Of a stretch of DNA of 64,000 nt, positions 17,316 through 25,960 are shown one piece after another. Source of the DNA: Kribbella steppae (lineage in GTDB: Bacteria; Actinomycetota; Actinomycetes; Propionibacteriales; Kribbellaceae). The notes under the pieces were generated by a model that saw only the letters and a program-made list of their open reading frames with translations, was not told the DNA's origin and did not search any database. Each line of letters starts with the position of its first letter. The stretch's first letter is position 1. The stretch spans positions 186,001 through 250,000 of the forward strand of contig NZ_SLWN01000009.1 in assembly GCF_004342025.1 (NCBI RefSeq), read 5' to 3'. The translations under genes were made by a program, and so were the position numbers.

Positions 17316-18079
17316 GGCACGACCACCTCGGTCGACTCGCCCGGCACCAGGACGTCCACCTTCACCGCGGGATCCAGCTCGGCCATCGCGGTCTTGAACC
17401 TGTCCCCCGGCGGCAGGAACAGCTCCGGCTTCAGCCAATCGCACCCGATCGGCCAGAACGTCCCGAAATGTACCGGGATCGCTGCCCGGGCCCCGACCAG
17501 CCGAACCGCGTCCGCCGCCCGGACCGGATCCAGGTGCCCGGGACCGAGCGACGGCCCCCAGCCGCCGACCGGCACCAGCGCCAGGTCGACCGGGCCGGCT
17601 TCCGCGGCCAGGTCGTCGAACAGGTCGGTGTCACCGGCGAACCACACACTCGGCGAGCCCTCGACCCGGTAGCCGAGAGCCGGTCCGACGTACGACGACC
17701 ACGGCAGCCGGCGGCCGTCGTGATGGGCCGTGACCGCGGTGATGTCGAGTGCGCCGATCCGCACCTGGTTGCCCGGGGCAACCTCGATACAGCGGTCCGC
17801 GACGGCGTCACCACAGTCCTGCCGGATGAGCCGGGCCGCACCCTGCGGCACGACCAGCGCGGCGTCCGGCGCGACCAGCGGGATCGAGGTGAGATGCAAG
17901 TGGTCGGCATGCATGTGCGAGATGAGTACGGCGTCGCACTCGGCCGCAGCGGGTAGCGGGGCCGGCCCGCGGCGCCGGCGCAGATGCGCGATGCGCGAGG
18001 TGAGGACGGGATCGGTGAGCAGCCGCGTGCCGTTGTCCTCGATGGTGGTGGTGGCATGCCCCCACCAGGTGATCCGCAC
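17312..18079 (-). CDS. metallo-beta-lactamase-fold hydrolase (UlaG-like)
   Basis: A 255-residue MBL-fold hydrolase. The zinc motif HMHADH (55-60, H-x-H-x-D-H) is complete, the N-terminus RITWWGHATTTI is typical of the UlaG/YtnP-like group, and further ligands appear in AHHDGRRLP, AGDTDLFDD and PVHFGTF. Relatives hydrolyse lactones, phosphoesters or phospholipid head groups (NAPE-PLD fold), so the substrate is open. GTG start; only 3 bp separate it from the upstream phosphodiesterase stop, and its own stop overlaps the DedA gene. Confidence 0.88.
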   Translation of the reverse strand: MRITWWGHATTTIEDNGTRLLTDPVLTSRIAHLRRRRGPAPLPAAAECDAVLISHMHADHLHLTSIPLVAPDAALVVPQGAARLIRQDCGDAVADRCIEVAPGNQVRIGALDITAVTAHHDGRRLPWSSYVGPALGYRVEGSPSVWFAGDTDLFDDLAAEAGPVDLALVPVGGWGPSLGPGHLDPVRAADAVRLVGARAAIPVHFGTFWPIGCDWLKPELFLPPGDRFKTAMAELDPAVKVDVLVPGESTEVVVP

Positions 18080-18082
18080 GCG

Positions 18083-20200
18083 TCAGGCCTCCACACTCGT
18101 CTCGACCGAACTCCGGAGGTCCTTGCGGTGGCCGAGGTGTTCGAGCCAGCTGATCAGCAGCGCGTGGACCGCGTCGGAGCCTACGGGAGCCTCGTCCACC
18201 ACCCAACGACTCGGGTGCACCAGCACCGCCTCGGTCTGCCAGCCGCCGATCCCGCCATGGCACCCGACCAGCTCCTCGAACGCCGCCACCTCGTGGGTGT
18301 AATGGTCCAGCCGGCTGACCACCACGATGTCCCCGTTGTGCGGCATCTCCGCCTGCCGCAGCATCGACGCGGCCGCGAACGGTCCGTACGGCGTCAACGG
18401 GTCGTCCCCTTCGATCCGGCCGGTCTTCAGGACGTGGACACCGGTCTGGCCGATCGCGACCGGTCCCTCGGCCAGCGAGTCGACCACCACGAAGCCGACG
18501 CCAGGGTGGGTCGCCAGACCGGGGATCAGCTTCGGGTGCAGCAGCTCGATCTCCTCCAGCGGCACCCGGCCGGGCGTGGTCGCCAGGTAGATCAGCGCCA
18601 GGTTGCCCGAGGACGTCACCACCACCTGCTCGTCGGCGGCCACCTCCGGCGGGCAGTCCTTCGGGCCGAGCTCCACCTCGCCGCTCAGGGCCTTGCCGTG
18701 CAGTGCCTTCCGGGTAACTGATCCGGCCACGCCGCGGCGCAGGCTGACCTCGGTCAGGAACGCGTTCACCGGACCCCAGCCCTCGGTCTTGCCGACCGCG
18801 GCCACCGGCTCCTTGGTGGTGTCGACCAGGTCGTCGACCACCTCGGTCAGCGTCCGGCCGTAGCGCTGCAGGAAGGTCGAGCCCTGGCTCTGCCCGTGGT
18901 CGGACAGGACGACGATCTCGTACGAGTGCGGCAGGATGTCGATGATCCGCTGCAGCGCACCGAGGACGCGGTCCAGCCCTTCCAGGGTCTGCAGTGACTC
19001 GGCGCGGGTCGGGCCGGCGTGGTGGGCGACCTCGTCGTAGTCGACGAAGTCGCAGTAGATCACCGGAGTGCCCTTGACCAGCTCGTCGGTGATCAGCGAG
19101 ACGTTCAGGTCGCGCAGGAGCACGTTGCTGATCGCCCGCAGGAAGATGTAGGCGCCACCGCGCTTGACCCGCGGGACCAGGTGCCGGACCCGTTGGCGCC
19201 GGGCCTGGTGCAACTCCTTCACCATCTCGGCGACACACAGCACCAGGCCACGGGCGGCGCCCTGGGGGCTGGAGAAGAACCGGACGTACCCACGGCTGCG
19301 GTTGCTCGGCAGCGACGCCCGGCTGAAGACCAGCTCGCACCGGTGCGCGTCCCCGGACCAGTTGTTGCTGATGCTGACGCCGCCGTCGGCGAGCAGGCCG
19401 CGCCCTGTCGACATCCGGTCCTCGATCTCGGCGGCGTCCCGGCCCCGGTTGGTCACCATCACCCGGCCGGACTCCTTCTCGTACCACCGGAACGCCGGGA
19501 TCTGCCGCGAGCCGCCGTGCAGGATGCCGGCCTGGCTGGCCGGGGTCGTCGACGGTACGCCGGTGTGCCAGCCGACCAACGAGTGCTTGCCGTCCCGGAT
19601 CCAGCCGCCCAGGTTCGGCAGATTGCCGGCCAGCACCATCCAGTTCAGCAGCGGCTCGGACAGGCCGTCGATCTGGATGATCAGCATCCCGGTCTTCGGT
19701 GCCGGGGTGATCTTGCGGGCCCGGCGGTGCACGACCCGCATGACTTCGGCGACGTACGCGTCGTCACTGCCGGCGTACGCGACCCAGCCGACGAACGCGC
19801 TCACCGACGACATCACGATCGCCACCAGCAGTGCCGCCTCGACCCCGCCGTGCAGGTTGATCCCCGGGTCCACGGTGATGCCGAGGTAGACGACGCCGAA
19901 CTGGGACAGCAGGCCGCCGACCAGGACGCCGACCGAGCCGATCAGGATCGCGACTCCGGCCAGTACCCAGCGCATCAGCATGCTGAACACAGCCAGCAGC
20001 ACGACCAGCCGCAGGATCGGCATCCGGCCGTCGCTGCTGATCTGCGGCAGTGTCCAGAACGTGATGATGAGCGAGATCAGCGAGGCCAGGCCTCCGAAGA
20101 GCATCGCCTGCAGTCCACGCCCGGTCCGTCGGCGCAGGTCGAGCCAGACCGGGCGTCGTCGCCGCCGGTCTCCGGACATCTGCTCAGGTGGTTTCGCCAT
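18083..20200 (-). CDS. membrane-anchored alkaline-phosphatase-superfamily phosphodiesterase
   Basis: About 705 residues. The N-terminal 150 residues hold four or so membrane helices of the kind annotated as phage-holin-like in actinobacteria. The rest is a type I phosphodiesterase / nucleotide pyrophosphatase domain: IIQIDGLS (first metal Asp), GVPSTTPASQAGI (nucleophile Thr/Ser), DFVDYDEVAHHAGP (Asp and His ligands) and VVLSDHGQSQG (Asp-His). It probably cleaves a phosphodiester in a membrane or envelope substrate. The ATG at 20200 is my choice; the frame opens to 20293 but the extra N-terminus is Cys/Ser/Gly-rich. It heads a tight operon with the MBL hydrolase and DedA. Confidence 0.85.
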   Translation of the reverse strand: MAKPPEQMSGDRRRRRPVWLDLRRRTGRGLQAMLFGGLASLISLIITFWTLPQISSDGRMPILRLVVLLAVFSMLMRWVLAGVAILIGSVGVLVGGLLSQFGVVYLGITVDPGINLHGGVEAALLVAIVMSSVSAFVGWVAYAGSDDAYVAEVMRVVHRRARKITPAPKTGMLIIQIDGLSEPLLNWMVLAGNLPNLGGWIRDGKHSLVGWHTGVPSTTPASQAGILHGGSRQIPAFRWYEKESGRVMVTNRGRDAAEIEDRMSTGRGLLADGGVSISNNWSGDAHRCELVFSRASLPSNRSRGYVRFFSSPQGAARGLVLCVAEMVKELHQARRQRVRHLVPRVKRGGAYIFLRAISNVLLRDLNVSLITDELVKGTPVIYCDFVDYDEVAHHAGPTRAESLQTLEGLDRVLGALQRIIDILPHSYEIVVLSDHGQSQGSTFLQRYGRTLTEVVDDLVDTTKEPVAAVGKTEGWGPVNAFLTEVSLRRGVAGSVTRKALHGKALSGEVELGPKDCPPEVAADEQVVVTSSGNLALIYLATTPGRVPLEEIELLHPKLIPGLATHPGVGFVVVDSLAEGPVAIGQTGVHVLKTGRIEGDDPLTPYGPFAAASMLRQAEMPHNGDIVVVSRLDHYTHEVAAFEELVGCHGGIGGWQTEAVLVHPSRWVVDEAPVGSDAVHALLISWLEHLGHRKDLRSSVETSVEA

Positions 20201-20303
20201 CTCCTGCTCGGTGCTCCCCGTCGTGCCCCGCCCTATGTCACTGTGCCAGACCGAGCCTACGAGGCATCGTCCACTGCAGCTGCACCGCGCCACGCACCGG
20301 ACG

Positions 20304-20335
20304 GGTGGATCCCGGGTTCACCTCCGGGACCCACC
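20304..20335 (-). terminator. terminator hairpin after the GH43 gene
   Basis: Arms 20304-20315 (GGTGGATCCCGG) and 20324-20335 (CCGGGACCCACC) pair over 12 bp with one mismatch and an 8-nt loop, 17 bp past the GH43 stop. Confidence 0.7.
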
Positions 20336-20352
20336 GGGCGATCCCTGACCTG

Positions 20353-21663
20353 TCACTGAACCTCTAGGTAGTCAACCTCCGCATACAGCTCGCCCTTCGT
20401 CAGGCGGATCGTGTTCCAGCCGGCGTTCAGCGTGACTGACACAGAACTCTGCTGCCAGTTGTCCCAGCCGGTGGCCGGGTAGCTGACCGCCCCCTGGCTG
20501 TTGCCATTGACAACAACTCCGTGGCTGGCAGTGGCACCCGAGCCGTTCGCGTACCCGACGTGCAGGGTGTAACTGCCCGCGACCGGCGCGTACACAGTGT
20601 TCTCCACCCAGGAGTCGGCGTAGTCGATGTACGCCACGACCTTCCCGTCCGAAGCGCCGGCCGCGTTCGACCGTACGACGCAGTGGTTCAGCGTCCCGCG
20701 CTCAGCCTCGTACCGGACGCGGCTGCCCCGGACGACCGGATAGTCGTTGGCCCAACCGAGGTCGGCGACGTACAGATGCCGCGAACCGCCGACCCAGCCG
20801 TGGACGAAGACCTTGTCGCCGACGAAGTCCGCGCCACCCGGCCCGCAGATGTGGTTGTCGACCGTCGCCGTCGTCATCAGCGGCCGGAAGGCGGTCGTCC
20901 ACGGCCCGCTCAGGCTCGGCGCCGTCGCGTACGACGTCAGGTAGTTGCAGTCGGTGTAGCCGCCACTGGAGAAGAACAGCAGGTACTGGCTGCCGCGCTG
21001 CACCAGATCGGGTGCCTCGATGATGCCGCTCGAGGTGAGCAGCGCCGAGTTCCCGCCGACCAGGGTGGTGCCGTTGTTCGCCGTACGCGTGAGCCAGAGG
21101 GTCGACGGCTGGCCGATCGCGTTGCCGTCGTTCTTCCAGACCAGAGAGCGAGTGCCGTCGTTCGCCACGAAGGTGTTCGCATCGATCGCGCCGCCGAGGT
21201 CGAGCGGGCAGATCATCGGCTGGCTACCGACCGGGGCAAACGGGCCCAGCGGTGAACTTGCCGTGGCGACGCCGATGCATTGGCGACCCGATGCCTTGTG
21301 CCAGGCCGTGTAGGTGAGGGTGTAAGAGCCGTCCGGGTTCGGGTAGACGTCCGGCGCCCAGGTGCGGCCCGATTGCGCCCAGCCCGACGACGGTCCGCCG
21401 GGCATCGCGTCACCGCGGATCGTCCAGGGCCCGTTCGCGCTCGGAGCGGTCGCGACCGGCACGTGTCCACGGCCGTTGTTGGTCGAGTACGCGTACCAGG
21501 TGCCGTTCTTCTCGAACACGTCCGGATCCGGGAAATCCTCCCCGATGATCTGTGCGGGGAAGACGGCTGCGGTCGTGCGCTGCGTCGAGGCCTGGCCGGG
21601 CGCTGACAGCAGTGCGGCCAGGCTGAGTGCGGCCAGCGCAGCCATTAGTAGTCGTCGAAGCAT
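20353..21663 (-). CDS. secreted GH43-family glycosidase with C-terminal carbohydrate-binding module
   Basis: A 436-residue exported enzyme. Signal peptide about 1-25 ends in an Ala-x-Ala-like site. The five-bladed propeller of family 43 starts at EDFPDPDVFEKNGTWYAY (about 42-59), where the first Asp of DPD is the general base; WAPDVYPNPDGSY and IDANTF carry further conserved acids. A CBM6/35-type beta-sandwich follows from about 318 (YEAERGTLN ... WNTIRLTKGELYAEVDYLEV). The family cleaves arabinan, arabinoxylan or xylan side chains; exact specificity cannot be told. It is monocistronic and ends in a hairpin. Confidence 0.85.
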   Translation of the reverse strand: MLRRLLMAALAALSLAALLSAPGQASTQRTTAAVFPAQIIGEDFPDPDVFEKNGTWYAYSTNNGRGHVPVATAPSANGPWTIRGDAMPGGPSSGWAQSGRTWAPDVYPNPDGSYTLTYTAWHKASGRQCIGVATASSPLGPFAPVGSQPMICPLDLGGAIDANTFVANDGTRSLVWKNDGNAIGQPSTLWLTRTANNGTTLVGGNSALLTSSGIIEAPDLVQRGSQYLLFFSSGGYTDCNYLTSYATAPSLSGPWTTAFRPLMTTATVDNHICGPGGADFVGDKVFVHGWVGGSRHLYVADLGWANDYPVVRGSRVRYEAERGTLNHCVVRSNAAGASDGKVVAYIDYADSWVENTVYAPVAGSYTLHVGYANGSGATASHGVVVNGNSQGAVSYPATGWDNWQQSSVSVTLNAGWNTIRLTKGELYAEVDYLEVQ

Positions 21664-21817
21664 GAGTACTCCTCAGGTGGGGCGGAACCTGTGCCGAGCA
21701 GTTTTCCATCGATTCACCTGGATGGCGAGAGATCAATTGCGCTGATCACTGGACCCAGGGCAGCGCGGGGTGGAGACTCCCGCTAGTTGGTTTCCGCCTG
21801 GGTTGAGGGGAGTTCTC

Positions 21818-23386
21818 GTGAGGTATTTACCGAGAGTGTCGGGGCGTGGGGTGATCACTGCCGTAGCCGTCCTGGCGACGGCGGCCGGCGGGGTGGCGAT
21901 CCAGTCAGGTACGGCGCCGACCGCCGTACAGGCGACGCCGCTGCAGACGCAGCTGGACACGCTGCTGAACGACAGCCGGTACAACGGCTCACAGGTCGCG
22001 CTGGTGGTCCGGGACGCGACGACCGGCGAGACCTTGTACGACCGGAACGGCGGCCAGCGGATGCTGCCCGCGTCGAACACCAAGCTCTTCTCCTCGACGG
22101 CCGCGATGCACGTCCTCGGCCCGTCGTACCGCTTCCACACCGACGTTCTCGCGACCGGCCCGGTCCATAGCGGCACGTTGCTCGGCAGTCTGTATCTCAA
22201 GGGGTACGGCGACCCGACCGCCCTCGAGTCCGATTACGCCGGACTCGCCAAGCAACTCGCCGACTCCGGCGTCCGACGCGTCGTCGGCGACCTGATCGCG
22301 GACGACACGTACTTCGACCACGTCCGGCTCGGTGACAGCTGGGCCTGGGACGACGAACCGTTCTACTACTCCGCCCAGATCTCCGCCCTCACGCTCGCCC
22401 CGGACACCGACTACGACTCCGGTACGGCGATCGTCGAGAGCCGGCCCGGTGCGACGGTCGGAGCACCTGTGAACCTCACGCTGGTCCCGGCGAACGGCGT
22501 ACTCAAACTGGTCAGCACCGCCAAGACCGGCGCGGCCGGGTCGTCGAACACGCTGAGCATCGAGCGCGAGCACGGCACCAACATCGTCCGGGTGACCGGC
22601 TCGGTGCCGCTCGGCGCGAGCGTCGGCCAGGAGTGGGTGACGGTGTGGGAGCCGGAGCTCTACGCGGCTGACGTGTTCCGGCGGGCCCTCGCCGCCCAGG
22701 GCATCAGCATGGTCGGGCAGATCAAGAACGCCGCCTCCCCCACCACCGCCCGGGTCCTCGCCCGGGACGAGTCGATGACGGTCGGCGAACTGATGAACCC
22801 GTTCCTCAAGCTGTCCAACAACATGCACGCCGAGACGCTGGTCAAGGCGATGGGTGCGGTGGCGGAGGCCGAGGGCAGCTGGCCCGCCGGCCTGGGTGTC
22901 GTCACCGACTACGCGCAGAGCGTCGGCGTCGACACCAGCACGATCCGGCTGTCCGACGGCTCCGGCCTGTCCCGCAAGGTCAACGTCACCGCGGACAGCA
23001 TCACCGATCTGTTGATCGCGGTCCAGCAGGAGCCGTGGTGGCAGCAGTGGTACGACGCTCTGCCGATCGCCGGCAACGCGCAACGCTTCGTCGGCGGCAC
23101 GCTGCGCAGCCGGATGGCCAACACTCCCGCCGCCAACAATCTCCACGGCAAGACTGGGTCCCTCACCGGTGTCACGTCCCTGTCCGGCTACGTGACCAAC
23201 GCGGACGGCCGCAAGCTGGTGTTCTCGATGATGAGCAACAACTACCTGGTCAGCCCCCGCTCCATCGAGGACGCAGTCGGCGTCACCCTCGCCTCCTGGT
23301 CTGACCAGGCTCCCGTCGCCATCGCCCCCAACACCCTCAGAACCACCACCGAGCAGTGCGACCTCGAATGGGAGAAGGCCTGCTAA
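21818..23386 (+). CDS. dacB: D-alanyl-D-alanine carboxypeptidase / endopeptidase (PBP4, peptidase S13)
   Basis: A 522-residue exported penicillin-binding protein that trims or cross-cleaves peptidoglycan stem peptides. Signal sequence about 1-28. All three active-site motifs are seen: SNTK (Ser86-Lys89), SNN (333-335) and KTG (445-447). A large insertion domain lies between the first two, as in the S13 class. I chose GTG at 21818, which has GAGGGGAG seven bases upstream; the open frame to 21770 lacks a ribosome site. Downstream is a hairpin that overlaps the start of the next gene. Confidence 0.93.
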   Translation: MRYLPRVSGRGVITAVAVLATAAGGVAIQSGTAPTAVQATPLQTQLDTLLNDSRYNGSQVALVVRDATTGETLYDRNGGQRMLPASNTKLFSSTAAMHVLGPSYRFHTDVLATGPVHSGTLLGSLYLKGYGDPTALESDYAGLAKQLADSGVRRVVGDLIADDTYFDHVRLGDSWAWDDEPFYYSAQISALTLAPDTDYDSGTAIVESRPGATVGAPVNLTLVPANGVLKLVSTAKTGAAGSSNTLSIEREHGTNIVRVTGSVPLGASVGQEWVTVWEPELYAADVFRRALAAQGISMVGQIKNAASPTTARVLARDESMTVGELMNPFLKLSNNMHAETLVKAMGAVAEAEGSWPAGLGVVTDYAQSVGVDTSTIRLSDGSGLSRKVNVTADSITDLLIAVQQEPWWQQWYDALPIAGNAQRFVGGTLRSRMANTPAANNLHGKTGSLTGVTSLSGYVTNADGRKLVFSMMSNNYLVSPRSIEDAVGVTLASWSDQAPVAIAPNTLRTTTEQCDLEWEKAC

Positions 23387-23399
23387 TCGGTTCGACAGC

Positions 23400-23437
23400 A
23401 CGGCGGTCGTTCATCACGATGTGTGAATGACCGCCGT
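23400..23437. promoter_or_regulatory. inverted repeat covering the start codon of the first tandem GNAT gene
   Basis: Arms 23400-23413 and 23424-23437 pair over 14 bp with one mismatch (ACGGCGGTC-G-TTCA / TGAA-T-GACCGCCGT) around a 10-nt loop. The ATG at 23427 lies inside the right arm. It could stop transcription of dacB, hide the start codon in mRNA, or be an operator. There is no U-run. Confidence 0.55.
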
Positions 23438-24377
23438 ACTGCCCGACACCTACACCGTCCGTCCACCGGCCAAGGAGGATGCGGAGGCGGTCCTCGCCCT
23501 GGTGTCCGCCTACAACACCGCGGTGGTCGGCTTTGCCGACTACACCCTCGACGACGCGGTCGACGCGTTGACCGAGCCCGGATTCGAACCGGAGACGGAC
23601 GGCTGGCTGGTGTTCGCCGGGGACACCCCGATCGGCTACGGCTGGGTGTTCGGCAAGGGCGACCACCACCTGCTCGACATCGATCTCTTCACCGCCGATC
23701 CGGCGGTCGAGACCTACCTGCTCGGACAGATCGTCCGGCGGGCGCGCGAGCTCGCCGTCGAGTACGGGCACTCGTCGGTCCAGCTCGATGCCGTTGTCTA
23801 CCGCGCCGACGAACCGCGCCGCCGGCGGCTTACGGACGACGGCTTCAGGCCTGGTACGACGTTCCACCGGATGCGGATCGACCACGACGGACCGGTCGAG
23901 ACACCCGTCGTTCCGGCCGGTGTCACGGTCCGCCGAGGCGCGCCGGATGAGGCAAGCCGGCGCGTGGCGCATGCCGTGATGACGAAGAGCTTCGAGGGAC
24001 AGTTCGGGTTCACTCCACGGACCTTCGAGGAGTGGCATGCGGCGCATGAGAACCATTCGGCGTTCGACTGGTCGCAGGTGACCTTGCTGGAGGTGGATGG
24101 GCAGCCGGTCGCTCTCCTGGAGTCCAACGACCAGTTCGTCGAGGACGAGAACTGCGGCCACATCGGCCGGTTGTGCGTCCTGGCCGAGGCGCGTGGTCGC
24201 GGCCTGGCCAAGTTCCTCCTGCGAGATCAGTTCGCCCTGGACGCGGCGGCCGGGCGGACCGGGACGATCCTGCACGTGGACACCAACAACCCGACTCCGG
24301 CACTCGACCTCTACCTCGCCGTGGGCATGCGCGCCGCACTCGTGATCGATGTCTGGCGCCTGGAGGTGGTGGCGTGA
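23427..24377 (+). CDS. double-GNAT N-acetyltransferase, first of a tandem pair
   Basis: A 316-residue protein with two GNAT domains; the C-terminal one has the acetyl-CoA loop in LAEARGRGLAKFLL (about 252-265) and ends LHVDTNNPTPALDLYLAVGMR. The next gene is clearly a paralogue, sharing blocks such as EEWxAxxExxSxFDWSQ, NDxF, NCGxIGRLxV and LHVDxxNPTPA. Substrate unknown; the mycothiol synthase MshD is a double GNAT of similar size, but diagnostic residues are not visible to me. No clear ribosome site precedes the ATG, which lies inside an inverted repeat. Confidence 0.8.
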   Translation: MTAVLPDTYTVRPPAKEDAEAVLALVSAYNTAVVGFADYTLDDAVDALTEPGFEPETDGWLVFAGDTPIGYGWVFGKGDHHLLDIDLFTADPAVETYLLGQIVRRARELAVEYGHSSVQLDAVVYRADEPRRRRLTDDGFRPGTTFHRMRIDHDGPVETPVVPAGVTVRRGAPDEASRRVAHAVMTKSFEGQFGFTPRTFEEWHAAHENHSAFDWSQVTLLEVDGQPVALLESNDQFVEDENCGHIGRLCVLAEARGRGLAKFLLRDQFALDAAAGRTGTILHVDTNNPTPALDLYLAVGMRAALVIDVWRLEVVA

Positions 24378-25315
24378 TGGAAGGCTTCGACATCCGTCCG
24401 ATAACGATGGATGACGCCGCGCTGATTGCTGAGCGGAGTGGCGCCTACACCAGCGCGCTGCTCGGGTTCGCGAAGCACAGTGCGGAGGATGTTGCCAACT
24501 ATCTGCGGGATCCTGGGTTCGATCCTGGGACCGACGGGTGGGTTGTGCTCGATGCCGATGGGGAGTTCGCCGGGTCGGCGACCGCGGCGGCGAACAGTGA
24601 CGGGTCGCGGCTGAATCTCGAGGTGTTGAGTGAGATTCCGGCCGTGGCCGAGTGGCTGCTGGAGCGGGCGATCACGAGGGCCGAGGAGGCTGGGCGGGCG
24701 GCCGGGCACGGCGAGGTCGTACTGAGTGTCGGCGTGATCCGGCAGGACGAGTTCATGCCGGAGTTCGTGGCCGCGAAGGGCTTCGCGATCGCTACGTCGA
24801 TCCACCGGATGCGGATCACCTTCGACGGCGTGGTCGAGCCGCCGCCGGTTCCGGCCGGAGCAGTCGTACGGCGTGGGGCCTTCGATGACCCGAGTCGCCG
24901 CGCGGCGCACGCCGTACTGGTGGAGGCATTCAGCACGCAGCGGGGGGCGGATCCGCGGCCGTACGAGGAATGGGCCGCGTCGCGGGAGAGCCGGTCGACC
25001 TTCGACTGGTCACAACTCACCACGGTCGGGCTCGACGGACAGGCCGTCGCGGTCGCCGAGTGCAACGACAACTTCATCAGCACCGACAACTGCGGGTACA
25101 TCGGCCGCCTCGCCGTCGTACCCCAGGCACGCGGCAAGGGCCTCGCGAAGTTCCTGCTGTACGACGCCTTCGCCACCGACGCAGCCGCGGGTCGCGCCGG
25201 CACGATGCTGCACGTCGACAGCTCCAACCCGACTCCGGCCGTCGGCCTCTACACCTCCGTCGGAATGCGCCCCGACCTGATCAGCGACATCTGGCGACGG
25301 ACGATCCAGCTCTAG
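24377..25315 (+). CDS. double-GNAT N-acetyltransferase, second of a tandem pair
   Basis: A 312-residue paralogue of the upstream protein, with the acetyl-CoA loop in VPQARGKGLAKFLL and the same C-terminal LHVDSSNPTPAVGLYTSVGMR. The ATG at 24377 overlaps the upstream stop by 1 bp (TGATG); a GTG three bases earlier is also possible. The first 100 codons contain an unusual number of ...gag/ggg/tct codons ending in T or G compared with neighbours, hinting at faster drift after duplication. A strong hairpin ends the unit. Confidence 0.8.
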   Translation: MEGFDIRPITMDDAALIAERSGAYTSALLGFAKHSAEDVANYLRDPGFDPGTDGWVVLDADGEFAGSATAAANSDGSRLNLEVLSEIPAVAEWLLERAITRAEEAGRAAGHGEVVLSVGVIRQDEFMPEFVAAKGFAIATSIHRMRITFDGVVEPPPVPAGAVVRRGAFDDPSRRAAHAVLVEAFSTQRGADPRPYEEWAASRESRSTFDWSQLTTVGLDGQAVAVAECNDNFISTDNCGYIGRLAVVPQARGKGLAKFLLYDAFATDAAAGRAGTMLHVDSSNPTPAVGLYTSVGMRPDLISDIWRRTIQL

Positions 25316-25359
25316 ACGATCTCGCCGGGGCGGTCGCGGTCCGCCCCGGCGAGGTCGTC
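25315..25359. terminator. bidirectional terminator with a 19-bp stem
   Basis: Arms 25315-25333 and 25341-25359 pair over 19 bp with a single mismatch and a 7-nt loop (TCGCGGT). The hairpin spans the last base of one stop codon and reaches the stop of the convergent gene. Confidence 0.88.
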
Positions 25360-25960
25360 AGTTCAGGAGGGTGCGGTAGCCGGTACTGCCGGCGTAGACC
25401 TTGCGTCCGTCGAGCGCCTGGCGGAGGTCGAGGTGGACCGCGGTCGGGGTCTCGTCCGGCTGCACGCACTGGCGGCCCTCGTTCTGCTCCGGGCCGACGG
25501 CGTACCGGTACGCCGCGATCCGGACGGTCGAGGCGTCCTGCCCCAGGATGCGTACGACGGTGGTCGGCACACACGCCGCGGCGACGTACGGATCGCGTGG
25601 CACCTCCACGATCAGCATCGACGGGCGGTGCGGATCGAGGCGCACGGACGAGACCGCGGTCTCCGCCTGCAGCACCAGCAACGTCGTACCGACCTTGAAC
25701 TGCGCCGGCGGCGGCCCGTCGTCCAGGTAACCCGGCGTCGGAGTCGTGATCACCTCGGCCGGCTCCTGCTCGGCACGCGGAAGGTCCACGGTCGCGACGA
25801 CCGCACCCGCGACGGCAATCACGGCGGCCGCGGTCGCCAGCACGTTCCGCCGCCGACGCCGGGCGCGGACGGCCCGCTCGACGTACTCGAACGGCGGAGC
25901 CTCCTCCGGCGTCTGCTCGTCGACGTACTCGACCAGCACCTCGGTCGGCAACTCACGCAT
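25358..25960 (-). CDS. single-pass membrane protein, probable anti-sigma factor
   Basis: A 200-residue protein with an acidic N-terminal cytoplasmic part (about 1-35), an RARRRRR stop-transfer run, one membrane helix (about 40-60) and an extracytoplasmic domain of about 135 residues containing two cysteines (AACVPTT, RQCVQPD) that could form a disulfide. No ZAS zinc motif (HxxxCxxC) is present. Its start overlaps the end of a SigE-type sigma factor gene by 8 bp, which is the usual layout for a sigma/anti-sigma pair; that role is inferred from context only. Confidence 0.65.
   Translation of the reverse strand: MRELPTEVLVEYVDEQTPEEAPPFEYVERAVRARRRRRNVLATAAAVIAVAGAVVATVDLPRAEQEPAEVITTPTPGYLDDGPPPAQFKVGTTLLVLQAETAVSSVRLDPHRPSMLIVEVPRDPYVAAACVPTTVVRILGQDASTVRIAAYRYAVGPEQNEGRQCVQPDETPTAVHLDLRQALDGRKVYAGSTGYRTLLN

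Noticed and set aside
18083..20200. Holin-like membrane segment as a sign of prophage
   Set aside because: The helices are fused to a phosphodiesterase domain and no phage gene is nearby.
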